Made by a program: the position numbers and the translations under genes | Assembly (NCBI GenBank): GCA_035048495.1 | Contig: CM068540.1 | Span: 3,580,829-3,644,828, forward strand | Direction: 5' to 3' | From: Euptelea pleiosperma | Taxonomy: Eukaryota > Streptophyta > Magnoliopsida > Ranunculales > Eupteleaceae | DNA length: 64,000 nucleotides | In this document: positions 32,061 through 42,859 of the stretch, one piece after another | How the letters are laid out: every line of letters starts with the position of its first letter | How positions within the stretch are numbered: the stretch's first letter is position 1 | Notes under the pieces: generated by a model | Database searches by the model: none | The model's input: the letters and a program-made list of their open reading frames with translations, nothing else | Told to the model about the DNA's origin: nothing

Positions 32061-33430
32061 ACAATTAGATTTTAGTACTTTTTATGTGCATTTTAAGGTG
32101 TGGATATAGCTATTTAATTCAACCATTTTTTAGTACGAAAACCAACGGTTAAAAATCTTCAATCATGCTGAATTTTGGTATGAAAGTATACGAATGGGTG
32201 GACTAAATATCCATGCGGTCAGTGAGCCCAGATGTCAGTGGTGAATAACAAAAATGCGCTTCCGCTGGGAGAAAATAATACCCCTGCTAGGAGAAAATCT
32301 GTATTATGTCCCATATTTTCAGAGTTTTAAGTCTTTCCCTCAAAAAATTCCCCGTGGTGTACTCTTCGGGATTTCTAACCTTATGGATGTTTGGCCTAAC
32401 ACTTGGTGGACCGGCGCATAAAAAATCAGCCTGATTAGTGATGAGGAAGATAAAGCGACCAATATAATTCATCTCCGATGCTTGTGATTCATGGTGTCCG
32501 AAGCGCCATTTGGCTTATGTTTATCCCGTCACTAGCAATTCATAATTTTGCATTGTAATTAAATTTCTTGGTTCTAAATTTTTGAGCTTCTCGCAGAGCT
32601 CTGAATAGTCCTCGTGATGATGGAAAAGGATCAGAAAGGACTCTAGAGTAAATTTTCTTAAAGATTCCATTAAGCTCTTCCATTCGAATTGATTGATGTG
32701 TGTATCACGGGTTTTTTAACCGCTGAGGTCCACCGCATAGCATCTTTTGACAATTGAGGATCGACAGCATCTTCTTTTAATAAATTTCTCATTGTAGTGG
32801 GCCCGCCCTAAAGCTTAGTGTCATTGATCCGTCTATATCACACCAATGACATCCAGCTGGGCTTTTCTCATGGGAAAAATTTAGATGTAGTGACTCCCAA
32901 TTAATGCAATCATGTGGCCCTACATAGTTCATCTTTCTTGGGCCCACTGACCATATGGGTGTTTAGACGATCCATTGTTGGCTAAACACACTAAATAATT
33001 GATTGCTGATTTGTAGCCATTAAATTTAGTACCAAAAAAAAAACATGCTTGAATCCAACGGATAGTATCAAATACTGTAATGTATTGGGCTAAAGATAAC
33101 CCATCAGGTTTATTTTTGGTATTGATATCCGACAAGGGGTGGGCCAAACATCTATGCGATTACTTGGCCCAAAAACATGAGCTATGCTCCACCACTTCGT
33201 TCGAAGTCCTCCACATCTAAATTTTTTCCTCCTTTGTGTGTGAATCACACATAGGATGCCTTGGGCCTAAATTCATCTTAAAATTTGGTGATGACATCGA
33301 TGGACTAAGTATGAACATGGCATGTTTTACGCTCCACCACGTCGTCCTCACTGGAAAAGGACTCGAGAGCAAATTTTCTGGAGTAATACTTCGGTCACAA
33401 CACGTTGTGACAGATGCCGGTCACAACCCA
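32061..33430. repeat. Block X copy 2, F5, and a segment shared with 52.05-52.30 kb
   Basis: 32240-32640 matches 26815-27240. 32640-33190 is F5. 33190-33430 (CTTCGTTCGAAGTCCTCC ... GGTGATGACATCGATGG ... CACAACACGTTGTGACAG) is nearly identical to 52058-52300. The small frame at 33236-33433 is present in both copies (65 codons, one residue apart) but shows no recognisable protein. Confidence 0.8.
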
Positions 33431-33979
33431 TAATTCGAACCGTGGCACACTCTTAGTGGATGCTGACCGTGTGGATGTTTGGCCAGTCCCTCGGTGGACC
33501 TGCAAACCAAAAATCAGCCTGATCAGTGATCTCTAAGCATTCGAGTGAATTTATTTTGAAGGGTTGATTTTAACCGTAGTAATTTGTGCATTATTGATTG
33601 TTATCTGGGTGCAAAGATCCAAAAGTTGTAAATCACTAATCAGACATACATACGGTAAGCATCCATTAAGAGTGTGCCACGTGGCCCGTATTGTGGGTTG
33701 TGACTCGTTACGTCACAAGTTTTAGTCAATTTTCTCAAAGATTCCATTAAGCTATTCGTTTCGAACTGATTGATGTGTATCATGGGATTAGGTCCACAAC
33801 GCAGCTTCTTTTGACCATTGAAGCCCGACGCCCGACGGTATCTTCCTTTGAATCAATCCCTTATTTTGGTGGGCCCTCATTAGTCAGTTTGTGTCGGCCA
33901 ATAACATCCAGCTGGTTTTTTTATGGGAAAATTTTAGGTGTAGTGGACCCCAATGCAGTCAATGCAAAGGACTCACTCT
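33431..33979. repeat. F1 fragment and F5 fragment
   Basis: GACCGTGTGGATGTTTGGCC at about 33464-33483 belongs to F1. From about 33645 the arm CATACATACGGTAAGCATCC leads into F5 words. The same order is seen at 52.31-52.93 kb and 27.78-28.16 kb. Confidence 0.7.
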
Positions 33980-34388
33980 GAGTAAAACTTGTGTCACAAG
34001 ATGTTGTGACGGAAGCCGGTCACAGCACTCAATATGTGCCACGTGGCATACGATCAGAGGGCTCTGACCGTATGGATGTTTGGCCAGTCCCTCGGTGGAC
34101 CTAACAAACCAAAACTGAGCCTGATTAGTGATTTCCAACCTTTGGATTTTTGCACCCAAATAACGTTCAATAATGCTCAAATTCTTACCGTTAAAATCAA
34201 CCCATGAAAATAACTTCAATCGAATCGGTTAGAAATCACTAATCCTGCTGATTTTTTGTGTACCAGTCCAACGAGGGACTGGGCAAACATCCATACGGTC
34301 AGCGCCCTCTGATCATGTGCCACGTGGCTCGCATTTTGTGCTGTGACTGGCTTCCATCACAACATCTTGTGACACAAGTTTTACTCAC
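33980..34388. mobile_element. F1 MITE, full-length, the clearest copy (409 bp)
   Basis: Perfect-looking outer arms: GAGTAAAACTTGTGTCACAA at the left and, inverted, the same from 34388. Then come GACGGAAGCCGGTCACAG, GCCACGTGGCATACGATC, GACCGTATGGATGTTTGG and CCAGTCCCTCGGTGGACC, all mirrored on the right. Arms exceed 150 bp each around a short centre. The flanks give no clean duplication. It defines the F1 consensus. Confidence 0.9.
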
Positions 34389-34518
34389 TCCTGTGGCGCT
34401 ATATAGTTCATCTTTTTGTGGGCCCACTGACCATATGGGTAAACACACTAAATAGTACCCAAAAGAACATACTTGAATCCAACGGCTATTATGAATAGTA
34501 TAAAGTAACTAAATTTTA

Positions 34519-34875
34519 GGGTGGTGATGTAACAAGGTATACCTGAGATCTTTTTAATTGTGGAAGTGGCATTTTTGGTAGTCACCGCTGCCATATGGGC
34601 CCACTGACCCATGAAAGTTTAGCCCACCCCTTTATAGATAGTCGTACCAGAAATCAGCTTGTTTGATGAATTTTTGCCGTTGGTTTTAGTACACAAATAA
34701 TGGTTGCATTCAACGGCTATAAAATACCAATCAGGGTAATTTTTGGTTTGTATATCCACCAAGGGGTGGGATAAACATCCATGCGGTCAGTGGGTCCAGA
34801 TGACATCGGTAAGTAACCAAAATGGTGCTTCCGCATTTGAAACAGTTTCAGGCATACCTTGTTACATCTTTTTCC
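34519..34875. mobile_element. F2 MITE without the F3 insertion (357 bp)
   Basis: Ends as in the 28.3-kb copy, with a 9-bp duplication TAAATTTTA / TAAATTTTA (34510-34518, 34876-34884). The F3 target reads GTTTAGCCCACCCC without interruption, so this is the empty-site relative. Confidence 0.9.
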
Positions 34876-35039
34876 TAAATTTTATAGCTAGAGATAACCA
34901 ATCAGGTTTATCTATCGTTGGTCGGTCTGTGATTGCAGGCTTGCAGCCGTGACATCCAGCTGGCTTTCTTTTATGTCAATCACAACTTGGATGCCTTAGC
35001 CATCTTGGATAAATCTTTGATGACAGACGTTCTGTCCTT

Positions 35040-35660
35040 AAAGTTCTTTACGGACCCAAGAACTAGCCACGTGGCATACTCTTGATGACCACTGACCGTA
35101 TGGATGTTTGGCCAATCCCTAAGAAGAACTACACAAGGTTTAAAGGGGACCGTTATAACGGTATAACGGACTGGGGGCGTTACCGTTTTTTCTGTTACAA
35201 CGTAAAAAAAATGCTCAGGGGTAAAAACGGAAAAAATGGGAAAATAACGGAAAAAAAGGCGTTGAAATTCAAATTTTGAAAAATTTCAAAAATGGAAAAT
35301 AATGGAAAAAAACGGAAAAAACAAAAATAATGGTCGCTTTTTTTCACAAAATTTTCCAGAAAATAACGGTCGTTATTTTCGTTATAACGGAAAAGAACGT
35401 TATAATGGCCGTTATTTTCTGGGCATTTTAACGGACCATAATGTAACGGGGTAGGTCCGAATCCGTTATAAGGGACGTTTTTTAAACCTTGGGACTACAT
35501 ACCAAAAATCAGCCTGATTAGTGATTTCTAAGGGTTTGGATTGGAAATTAACTTTTTCATGGATTGAGTTTAAACCGTGGGATTGGAGAATTATTTGGGG
35601 GTACTTAAGGTTAAAATAACTAATCAGGATGATTTTTTGGTATGTAGGTCCCCTTGTGGA
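35040..35660. mobile_element. F1 MITE split by an F3 (35134-35491)
   Basis: The left arm (GCCACGTGGCATACTC, GACCGTATGGATGTTTGG) is broken at 35134 by CAAGGTTTAAAGGGG ... TTTAAACCTTG. The duplicated 8 bp are GAACTACA and GGACTACA (7 of 8). The core resumes as ACCAAAAATCAGCCTGATT. Positions 34885-35040 match 53.84-53.99 kb. Confidence 0.85.
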
Positions 35661-35836
35661 ATGGCCAAATATCCACCGCGTGGCTCATTCTGTGGTCCAT
35701 AAGGAACTTTGATGATGGACATCAACTTAAAAACTATTCATTAGGAGCGTTAGAGTTGCAGACTTGCAATTCTCCCTTCTGCTTTCTGTTCTCTCCATCG
35801 TCATTCATCACTTCCCTTCTTCTGTCAACACTAAGT

Positions 35837-38800
35837 ATGGCTGATGCACTTGTTTCCGTTGTGTTGGAACAATTGGCCTCCATCATCCGTCAACAGGTCG
35901 AACGAGAGCTGACACTGGTGGTAGGTGTTGAAAATGAGATTCAAAACCTATCGGATACGTTCGAAGCCGTCCAAGCTGGGCTTGATGATGCCGAGAAGAA
36001 GCAAATAACGAACAAATCAGTGATGGTTTGGTTAGAAAAGCTCAAATACGTAGCCTTCGACATGGAGGACGTGTTGGACGAGTGGAGCACAGAACTTCTC
36101 AAATCACAAATCGAAGGAGTTGACAACACTCGCAAAGGAAAGAAGAAGGTAAGTTCTTACTTGTTCTCTCCTTGTTCTTGTTTCAATCAAGTTGTTTTGC
36201 GTCGTGACATCGGTCATACGATAAAAGAAATAAAGGAAAGACTAGATGTGATTGCAAATGAAAAGGGTAATTACCAGCTTATTGAAAGTAGGAGGGAGTT
36301 TGAGGAACCACAACGTGAAATGACTAGCTCTGTGATCAATGTATCAGAGATACATGGTCGGAATTCGGATAAAGATATTATAATAAGCAAGTTGCTGAGC
36401 GAGGGCAGTCAACAAGAAATGGGCACCCCTGTCATCTCCATAGTTGGCATGGGGGGCTTCGGCAAGACGACTCTCGCCCAACTAGTTTACGATGCTGAGA
36501 ATGTGAAGAACCATTTTGAGAAGACACTATGGGTTTGTGTGTCTGAGCTTTTCGATAAGAAAAGGCTAGCCAAGGCAATCATCACTGCTGTTGGTGAGAA
36601 TGTTCCCGATGTCATTGAATGGAATGATTTGCATCATCGATTATGTAACTCCGTTAAAGGAAAACTATTTTTGCTCGTGCTAGATGATGTGTGGACTGAG
36701 GATCACACAAAATGGAATCCATTGAAGCTTTCACTCGACGGTGGTGCCGAAGGAAGTAGAATTCTGGTCACCACGCGCAGTGAGAGAGTTGCAATGATGA
36801 TGGGTTCAACTTCATTCCATAGATTGGAGATATTGTCCACGGAGGACTGTTGGTTATTGTTTAGTCGTATTGCTTTGGAGGGAAGGGGAGAAGAAGAGTG
36901 TAAAGAATTGGAAGAAATTGGCAAGAAAATCACAGAAAAGTGCAAAGGCGTGCCTCTCTTTGTAAAGACTTTAGCAAGTCTCATGCGCTTCAAAAGAACC
37001 AAACAAGATTGGGAAGATGTCTTGGTAAATGACATGTGGGGACTACATGAGGTTGTAGCTGGTGTTTCACCAGCTTTGTTCTTGAGTTATTATGCTTTGC
37101 CCTCTCATTTCCGCCGATGCTTTACATATTGTGCTATTTTTCCAAAAGATTCTTATATATGGAAAGATGAGTTAATCAAGATGTGGCTCGCACAAGGTTT
37201 TGTTAGCAGCTCCACAAGAAGAATAGATTTGGAGAAAGTTGGTGGAGAGTATTTTGATAATTTAGTGATGCGCTCATTTTTCCAAAATATAGAAAAAGAT
37301 AGTGATGACAACATAATTGGTTGCAAGATGCATGATCTCGTGCATGATTTTGCCCAATATCTCATGAAGAACGAATGCTCTATAATTGAATTGAACAAAA
37401 TAGAATTCGATGGTGGCAAAGTCCGGCATTTGACGTTAACATCGAATGTGGATATAAATTCCATTCTACCCTCCATGTGCAAGGCAAAGAAGTTACGCAC
37501 TCTCCGATCTAGTTGGTTATCATCAATTCCTACAGCCCTTCCTGATTTACTCCATCACTTGACATGTCTTAGAACATTGGATTTGAGCTACAATAATCTT
37601 GAGAAATTGCCAAGTGAAGTGGAGAAATTGATACATCTAAGATACCTTGATTTGTCTGGTAATTATAGATTGAAGGAATTGCCTGAAACAGTGAGTAATT
37701 TATATAATTTGCAGACCTTGAAACTTAACAAGTGTAGTGAAATTCAAAAACTACCCGAGGGAATGGGGAAAATGGTTAACTTGAGACATCTTGAAATTGT
37801 ATGGACTCAAAAATTAAGGTCCATACCCCAAGGAATTGGAGGATTAAGCTCGCTTCGAACATTATCAAAGTTCATTGTGAGTGAAAGGTGTAAGATGGGA
37901 GAACTAAAAGACCTCAACCTTCTCCAAGGGGAGCTCAAAATAAGTGGATTGGGGAGAGTGAGAAATGTGAATGAGGGTGAGGTGGCAGAATTGAAGAAGA
38001 AAGAGTACCTTAGTGGTCTGTATTTGAAGTTTGATGAGTTGGAAGATGTAGAAGAGGGCAATGTAGAGAGGATGGAAGGTGTGCTTGAAAGCCTCCAACC
38101 ACATCCGAACTTGAAGGAATTGTTTATATCATCCTACCATGGTTTCAAGTTACCAAGTTGGGTGATGAGTAACTCAATGTTGCCCAATCTACATTCTTTG
38201 CATTTAGAAAATTGGTCGAATTGTAAGGTGACACGCATTGGGCCTGAGATTTTTGGAATTTGTGGTAGTGGTGAGAGATCATTCCCAAAGTTGCAAATAT
38301 TTAATATTTATGGAATGGATAACTTGGAGGAGTTGGATTTGAGAATAGAAGGCAAAGATATTATGCCTTGTCTTCGGGAATTGCGTCTTTATTATTGTTC
38401 AAAGTTGAAGGTATTGCCAGCTGTCGGAAATTTGGCACTCCTTGAAAGCCTTAAGATACATGGAATGGAGTCCGTGAAACGTGTGGGTCTTGAGTTTTTG
38501 GGAATTTCCGATGATGATGGTACTAAAAGAGGTAGTGGAAAATCAATATTTCCCAAGTTGATGAAGCTCACCTTTAGTTACATGGAAAAGTGGGAGGAGT
38601 GGGAGATTATGAGAAGAAGGGAAGATGATGAAGAACGACATGGTGCTGAGGGAGAGGGAGATGGAGGAGAAGATTTTATTAGTATTTTGCCGTGTCTCCA
38701 AATATTAGGAATTTACAATTGCCCCAAGTTAAAGGCGCTGCCGGACCACATCTTCTTCCTTGATACACTAAGGAAACTGGAAATAACTGATTGTCCAGAA

Positions 38801-39160
38801 TTGACTTGGACGGTGTCATGCTTTCCTCCGCACCTCGAGGCATTGAGGTTAGAAGGGGATGCAGGTGAACTCTCAAGGTCATTACCCATCACCAATAATA
38901 ACAACATCAAGTCTTTGACTATCAGAGAATCACCGCTTTCATCACTCCCCAAAGGCTTGGAATACCTCAAAGCGCTTCAAAGTTTGAGTATATGCTATTG
39001 CTACTCCGTTGAATTTATGCCAGAGGGACTGCAACATCTCACCATGCTTCGACACTTGTACATCTACAAGTGTCCTATTCTAAAATCACGTTGCGAAAAG
39101 GAGGTAGGAGAGGACTGGAACATCATATCCCACATCCCCAACATCCGCATTTATGGTTAA
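35837..39160 (+). CDS. CC-NB-ARC-LRR disease resistance protein (RGA-type CNL), gene 1
   Basis: Single-exon 1107-residue intracellular immune receptor. The Rx-type coiled coil (about 1-130) starts MADALVSVVLEQL and has the EDVID-like FDMEDVLDEW. NB-ARC motifs: P-loop GMGGFGKTT (204-212), kinase-2 LVLDDVW (Asp 283-284), RNBS-B GSRILVTTR (306-314), GVPL in place of GLPL, RNBS-D CFTYCAIFPKD, and MHD at 498-500. LRRs from about 525 to the end follow the irregular plant CNL pattern (for example LRTLDLSYNNLEKLP). The family binds ADP at rest and ATP when triggered, and signals defence and cell death (established). All nucleotide-binding residues look intact, so it is probably functional. The frame is open 61 codons further upstream, but I chose ATG 35837 because it begins the conserved MADA-like N-terminus and matches gene 2. 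An acidic insert (EEGDGGED-like) lies near residue 940. The 3' end resembles the fragment at 40.65 kb. Confidence 0.97.
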   Translation: MADALVSVVLEQLASIIRQQVERELTLVVGVENEIQNLSDTFEAVQAGLDDAEKKQITNKSVMVWLEKLKYVAFDMEDVLDEWSTELLKSQIEGVDNTRKGKKKVSSYLFSPCSCFNQVVLRRDIGHTIKEIKERLDVIANEKGNYQLIESRREFEEPQREMTSSVINVSEIHGRNSDKDIIISKLLSEGSQQEMGTPVISIVGMGGFGKTTLAQLVYDAENVKNHFEKTLWVCVSELFDKKRLAKAIITAVGENVPDVIEWNDLHHRLCNSVKGKLFLLVLDDVWTEDHTKWNPLKLSLDGGAEGSRILVTTRSERVAMMMGSTSFHRLEILSTEDCWLLFSRIALEGRGEEECKELEEIGKKITEKCKGVPLFVKTLASLMRFKRTKQDWEDVLVNDMWGLHEVVAGVSPALFLSYYALPSHFRRCFTYCAIFPKDSYIWKDELIKMWLAQGFVSSSTRRIDLEKVGGEYFDNLVMRSFFQNIEKDSDDNIIGCKMHDLVHDFAQYLMKNECSIIELNKIEFDGGKVRHLTLTSNVDINSILPSMCKAKKLRTLRSSWLSSIPTALPDLLHHLTCLRTLDLSYNNLEKLPSEVEKLIHLRYLDLSGNYRLKELPETVSNLYNLQTLKLNKCSEIQKLPEGMGKMVNLRHLEIVWTQKLRSIPQGIGGLSSLRTLSKFIVSERCKMGELKDLNLLQGELKISGLGRVRNVNEGEVAELKKKEYLSGLYLKFDELEDVEEGNVERMEGVLESLQPHPNLKELFISSYHGFKLPSWVMSNSMLPNLHSLHLENWSNCKVTRIGPEIFGICGSGERSFPKLQIFNIYGMDNLEELDLRIEGKDIMPCLRELRLYYCSKLKVLPAVGNLALLESLKIHGMESVKRVGLEFLGISDDDGTKRGSGKSIFPKLMKLTFSYMEKWEEWEIMRRREDDEERHGAEGEGDGGEDFISILPCLQILGIYNCPKLKALPDHIFFLDTLRKLEITDCPELTWTVSCFPPHLEALRLEGDAGELSRSLPITNNNNIKSLTIRESPLSSLPKGLEYLKALQSLSICYCYSVEFMPEGLQHLTMLRHLYIYKCPILKSRCEKEVGEDWNIISHIPNIRIYG

Positions 39161-39668
39161 CACAGACAAAGAGGTAACATAGAATAGTTAATTGTTCAAT
39201 TTAATTTATTTATTTAATTTTTTTAATGGATATATAAATTCTTACTCCGTCTTTTTTTCTTGTCAATGAGACACACGGCATGCAATCCGTACCAAAGTAC
39301 AACACGAGCATATGTGGTCTGTTGAGTGCTTAAAAACGCACCACCTGCCTCATTCTTTTGGTTGGTCCACCACTTGAGGGATCCTGATTGGTGATCGATC
39401 TCTATCCGTTGGATTTGAACATTTTTTTTTATACTTAGATCACATCACCAATCGATCAGGCCGATTTTTAGTGTAGGTCCATCAATGGTATGCCAATTAT
39501 TCATGGGTCAGTGTACCAGAAAGAATGAGCCAAATTGCGCACACAGAAAATAACGGCCTTTATTTTTCGTTATTTTTCTGTTATAACGAAAATAACGACC
39601 GTTATTTTCTGAAAAATTTTGTGAAAAAAATGCCCGTCGTTTTTTCTTTTTTTTTTTTTCCGCTATTT

Positions 39669-39699
<31 letters not shown>

Positions 39700-40100
39700 C
39701 GTTTTTTAAAGTTTGAATTTCAAATTTCAAAATTTGAATTTCAGCACCATTTTTTTTGTTGTTTTCCATTTTTGCCCCTGGGCATTACAATTCGGTATAA
39801 CGGAAGAAACGGTAACGCCTCCAGTCCGTTATATGTTATAACAGCCCTTTTTAAACCTTGGTTTAGCCCACCCCTTAATGGATATACACACCAAAAATGA
39901 GCTTGATCGATAATTTCATGTCAGTGTTAGTGAACAAAAAAATATAGGCTTGAATCTAACGGCCACAATCACTCCTAAAAAAGTGCTAAAACTAATGGCG
40001 AAAGATAGCCAATCAACCAATCAGGTAGATGTTTTGTGCGTATACCCCCCAAGGGGCGAGGCAAACGTCCATGCGGTTTGACTGATTTGGTCTAGCAAAT
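39161..40100. repeat. NLR 3' flank, F2/F1 core fragments and a truncated F3
   Basis: 39161-39362 is shared with the 3' flank of gene 2 (GAATAGTTAATTGTTCAATT, CACGGCATGCAATCCG). 39361-39495 is the CCACTTGAGGGATCC repeat. 39541-39860 is an F3 lacking its left end, closing with TTTTTAAACCTTG and GTTTAGCC. 39861-40080 is a degraded F2 right half. From 40100 to 40650 nothing is recognised; the frames there are short. Confidence 0.65.
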
Positions 40101-40652
40101 CTATCTATACCTTTTGTCATCTCTCAAACGCCCTCATGATGTCCAATTGGAAGCTTATGATGCATCTTTTTGCAAGCTAAAAGATTTCTCTTACTAATGG
40201 TTTCGTTAACACATTTCGCTAGTGAAGGTAGCTGATGATGAAGCTGCTTTTGCGTCACGTCGCGGAGGTCTTGGAAGCAATGTAATGGTTTCTTTGGGGG
40301 TTCTAGTGGTAATATAGAAGATGCAAATATAAGCAAGGGTCTTTGGAAAATGGACATCGTTCTTATGGTTCAACACATCGGCCGTACTGTAGTAGTTGAC
40401 ATGTGGTTATGGCTCCACGTAAAAAAATTTACTCGGACAAGCAAGTGGAGCAGGACAATGCGTGATGCTAACAAGGCGGGCAGGGTGGAAGTGATAAATC
40501 AGGTAAAAAAGAAGGAACCAGCAGACATGGAACTTATGTGTTCAAGCTTTATTCCATGGATGATCTATGCTTTCAAATCAAAATTAGTGTACACATTTTA
40601 ACCAATAATTTTAAACATGTTCATGGCAGGAAATATTTTGTTAGTCTTCTAG

Positions 40653-40785
40653 CATCAATGAATTCATAACCCACATCCCCAACATCTACATGGAAGATGC
40701 ATAACACAGACAGTGAGGTAACAGAATAGTTAATATTGTTCAATTTAATTAATTTATTTATTTATTTTTATGGATAAATTCCTAC
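40653..40785 (+). pseudogene. Remnant of a third NLR gene 3' end
   Basis: CCCACATCCCCAACATC, the codons for the last residues (HIPNI) of both NLRs, is followed by CAGACAGTGAGGTAACAGAA, AATAGTTAAT and TTCAATTTAATT. This tracks the 3' UTRs at 39150-39230 and 59530-59640. No upstream NLR coding remains. It directly abuts the tandem duplication that starts at 40739. Confidence 0.75.
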
Positions 40786-41039
40786 TCTAGCCGTTGGATT
40801 TGAACATTTTTTTTATACTTAGATCAGATCACCAATCAGGCTGATTTTTAATGTAGGTCCATCAGTGGTAGACCAATCATTCATGGGTCCTGAAAGAATG
40901 AGCCAAATTGCACAGAAAATAACATTTTTTTGTTATTTTTCTGTTATAACGAAAACAGAAAATTATGAAAAAAAATACAAAATTAAATCTATTTGTAGAA
41001 AAGAATACTCGTTTTCAAAAATTGTAAAAACGAATACAC

Positions 41040-41370
41040 ATAGCCGTTTCTATTGGCGTCAATAAGATGGCGCCATTTCCTTTGGCGCCAAAACAACTTA
41101 TTTTTAATTAAATCCAATTTTACCCTCACCGTTTTGACTCCAATTGAAACGGCGCCAAAACGAATTTGGCTCCGTTTCAAACGGAGTCAAATCTGATTTG
41201 GGGCCCTTTGAAATGGAGCCAAACTCATTTTGACTCAATTTCAAACGGAGTCAAAACGCTTTTGGCGCCATTGACAATATAAACAAAATTCGTCATTTGA
41301 AATGGCGACCGATCACACCTTTGCTCCATCCTACGTGGTGTCCTACTCCTACGGCGCTATCCTTCGTTCC
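41040..41370 (+). promoter_or_regulatory. GGCGCC palindrome cluster ahead of the PMD gene, copy 1
   Basis: Four GGCGCC sites, among them TTTGGCGCCAAAA, lie among repeated AAACGGAGTCAAA / TTTGGCTCCGTTTC words. They precede a short ATG frame (MATDHTFAPSYVVSYSYG-like, about 41303-41373). TTTGGCGCCAAA resembles a double E2F site (established consensus TTTSSCGC); a role here is inference. The same array is at 42860-43115. Confidence 0.45.
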
Positions 41371-41655
41371 AAGTACGATATATTTTTTTTAATAATTATA
41401 TTTATGTGTTTGTGTTCATGAGTTTGTTTGAATGTTAGTTACTATTTTTTTTTAAATGTGATTAGTTTGTTATTTGAATGTAAATAGTTACTGATTTATT
41501 TATTAAAATGTGATTAGTTTGTTAGAGTGTGATTAACTAGTTACTAAGTTGTTTGTTAAAATGTGATTAGTTTTTTTGAACGAGAATGATTTTGACAAAG
41601 TTGCAAATTATTAGAAAAATGTGGATCAATATTTTTTTGACAAAGTTGTTAGACC

Positions 41656-42020
41656 CAAGGTTTAAAGGAGGCCGTTTTAACGGTTAAATGGACTGGGGGC
41701 GTTACCGTTCAAACCGTTTAAACGGCCATTAAAACGGATTGAAACGGTCAGGGGCAAAAATGGAAGAAAATGGAAAAAAAATGGAATTTAACGGATTTTA
41801 ACGGTTTTAACGGAAAAAACGGAAAAAGTGGTGTTGAAATTCAAAATTTGAAATTTAAAAATTAAAAAAAAATAGAATTTAATGGATTTTAACTGAAATT
41901 AAACGGATTTTAACGGAATTAAACGGCCCTTTTTTTCAAAACCGATAAAACGAGTTTAAACGGTTTTAACGGAAACGGGCTTGGGGCGTTACCGTTTAAA
42001 CGGCCGTTTTTAAAACCATG
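41656..42020. mobile_element. F3b MITE in unit 1
   Basis: CAAGGTTTAAAGGAGGCCG ... TTTTTAAAACCATG flanked by GTTAGACC (41648-41655) and GTTAGTCC (42021-42028). It is orthologous to the insertion in unit 2, so it entered before the tandem duplication. Confidence 0.9.
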
Positions 42021-42090
42021 GTTAGTCCCTTATAATTTTTTTTCAATTATTTGATAAATACATATAAAATTTATTTGATTAATTTTTTAG

Positions 42091-42548
42091 ATGGCTTATA
42101 ATGATGGTCAATTTCCCGGTTGCCCGACTACACATGACGTAATCATGGATCGAGCAGGTCATCGAACTTCAAATATTTATAAGGGATAGGTAATTTATTT
42201 TTAAAATTTTTAAATCATTATATTACGATGCATTAAATAATTCTAACAATTATAATAATAAATATAGGTTGATTGTTCTAAACATCGGTCATGATATCAT
42301 GGTAGATGGAATATAGGGTGGGATTTGACAGATTATCAGCGTGAGTTAATATCACGCGCTGGCTTCGGTTATTTTGATTCTTTTCAATGGCTTTATTGTG
42401 ATCTACCCTTATGTTATGTTATTACCGAGAGATTTTGGCCTAAGACATGCACATTTCATTTTCCATTTGGAGAGATGTCTGTCACTTTGGAGGACACTAT
42501 GAATTGCCTTGGATTGAGCATCACAGGTATGCCTGTGATGATAACTGG
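42091..42548 (+). pseudogene. PMD (MAIN-like) gene, truncated 5' copy
   Basis: Exon A (42091-42189) reads MAYNDGQFPGCPTTHDVIM and ends in TAG where the other copy has CAG. Exon B starts at 42268 (VDCSKHRS...), reads GFGYFDSFQWLYCDLPL and FWPKTCTFHFPFGEMS, and breaks off at 42548 at the duplication junction. See the fuller copy at 43831 for the family. Confidence 0.85.
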
Positions 42549-42859
42549 TTCAATTTAATTAATTTATTTATTTATTTTTATGGATAAATTCCTACTCTAG
42601 CCGTTGGATTTGAACATTTTTTTATACTTAGATCAGATCACCAATCAGGCTGATTTTTAATGTAGGTCCTTCAGTGGTAGGCCAATCATTCATGGGTCCT
42701 GAAAGAATGAGCCAAATTGCACAGAAAATAACGGCCATTATTTTTTGTTATTTTTCTGTTATAACGAAAACAGAAAATTGTGAAAAAAAATACAAAATTA
42801 ATTCTATTTGTAGAAAAGAATACTTGTTTTCAAAAATTGTAATAACAAATACACATAGC

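Larger units (their letters stand above)
40739..42548 (+). repeat. Tandem duplication, unit 1 (1810 bp)
   Basis: It runs from TTCAATTTAATTAATT to GATGATAACTGG and is repeated as unit 2 at 42549-44288. The junction at 42548/42549 joins the middle of the PMD exon directly to the NLR-derived 3' UTR. Unit 1 holds a GGCGCC-rich leader, an F3b MITE and the first part of the PMD gene. Confidence 0.92.

Noticed and set aside
33236..33433. 65-codon frame conserved at 52103-52300
   Set aside because: Conservation is explained by the recent block duplication; the sequence has no family features.
35654..35836. 61-codon upstream extension of the NLR gene 1 reading frame
   Set aside because: Gene 2 has no such extension, both proteins share the MADALVSVV start and the GTCAACACTAAGT leader, and the extra residues come from repeat DNA.
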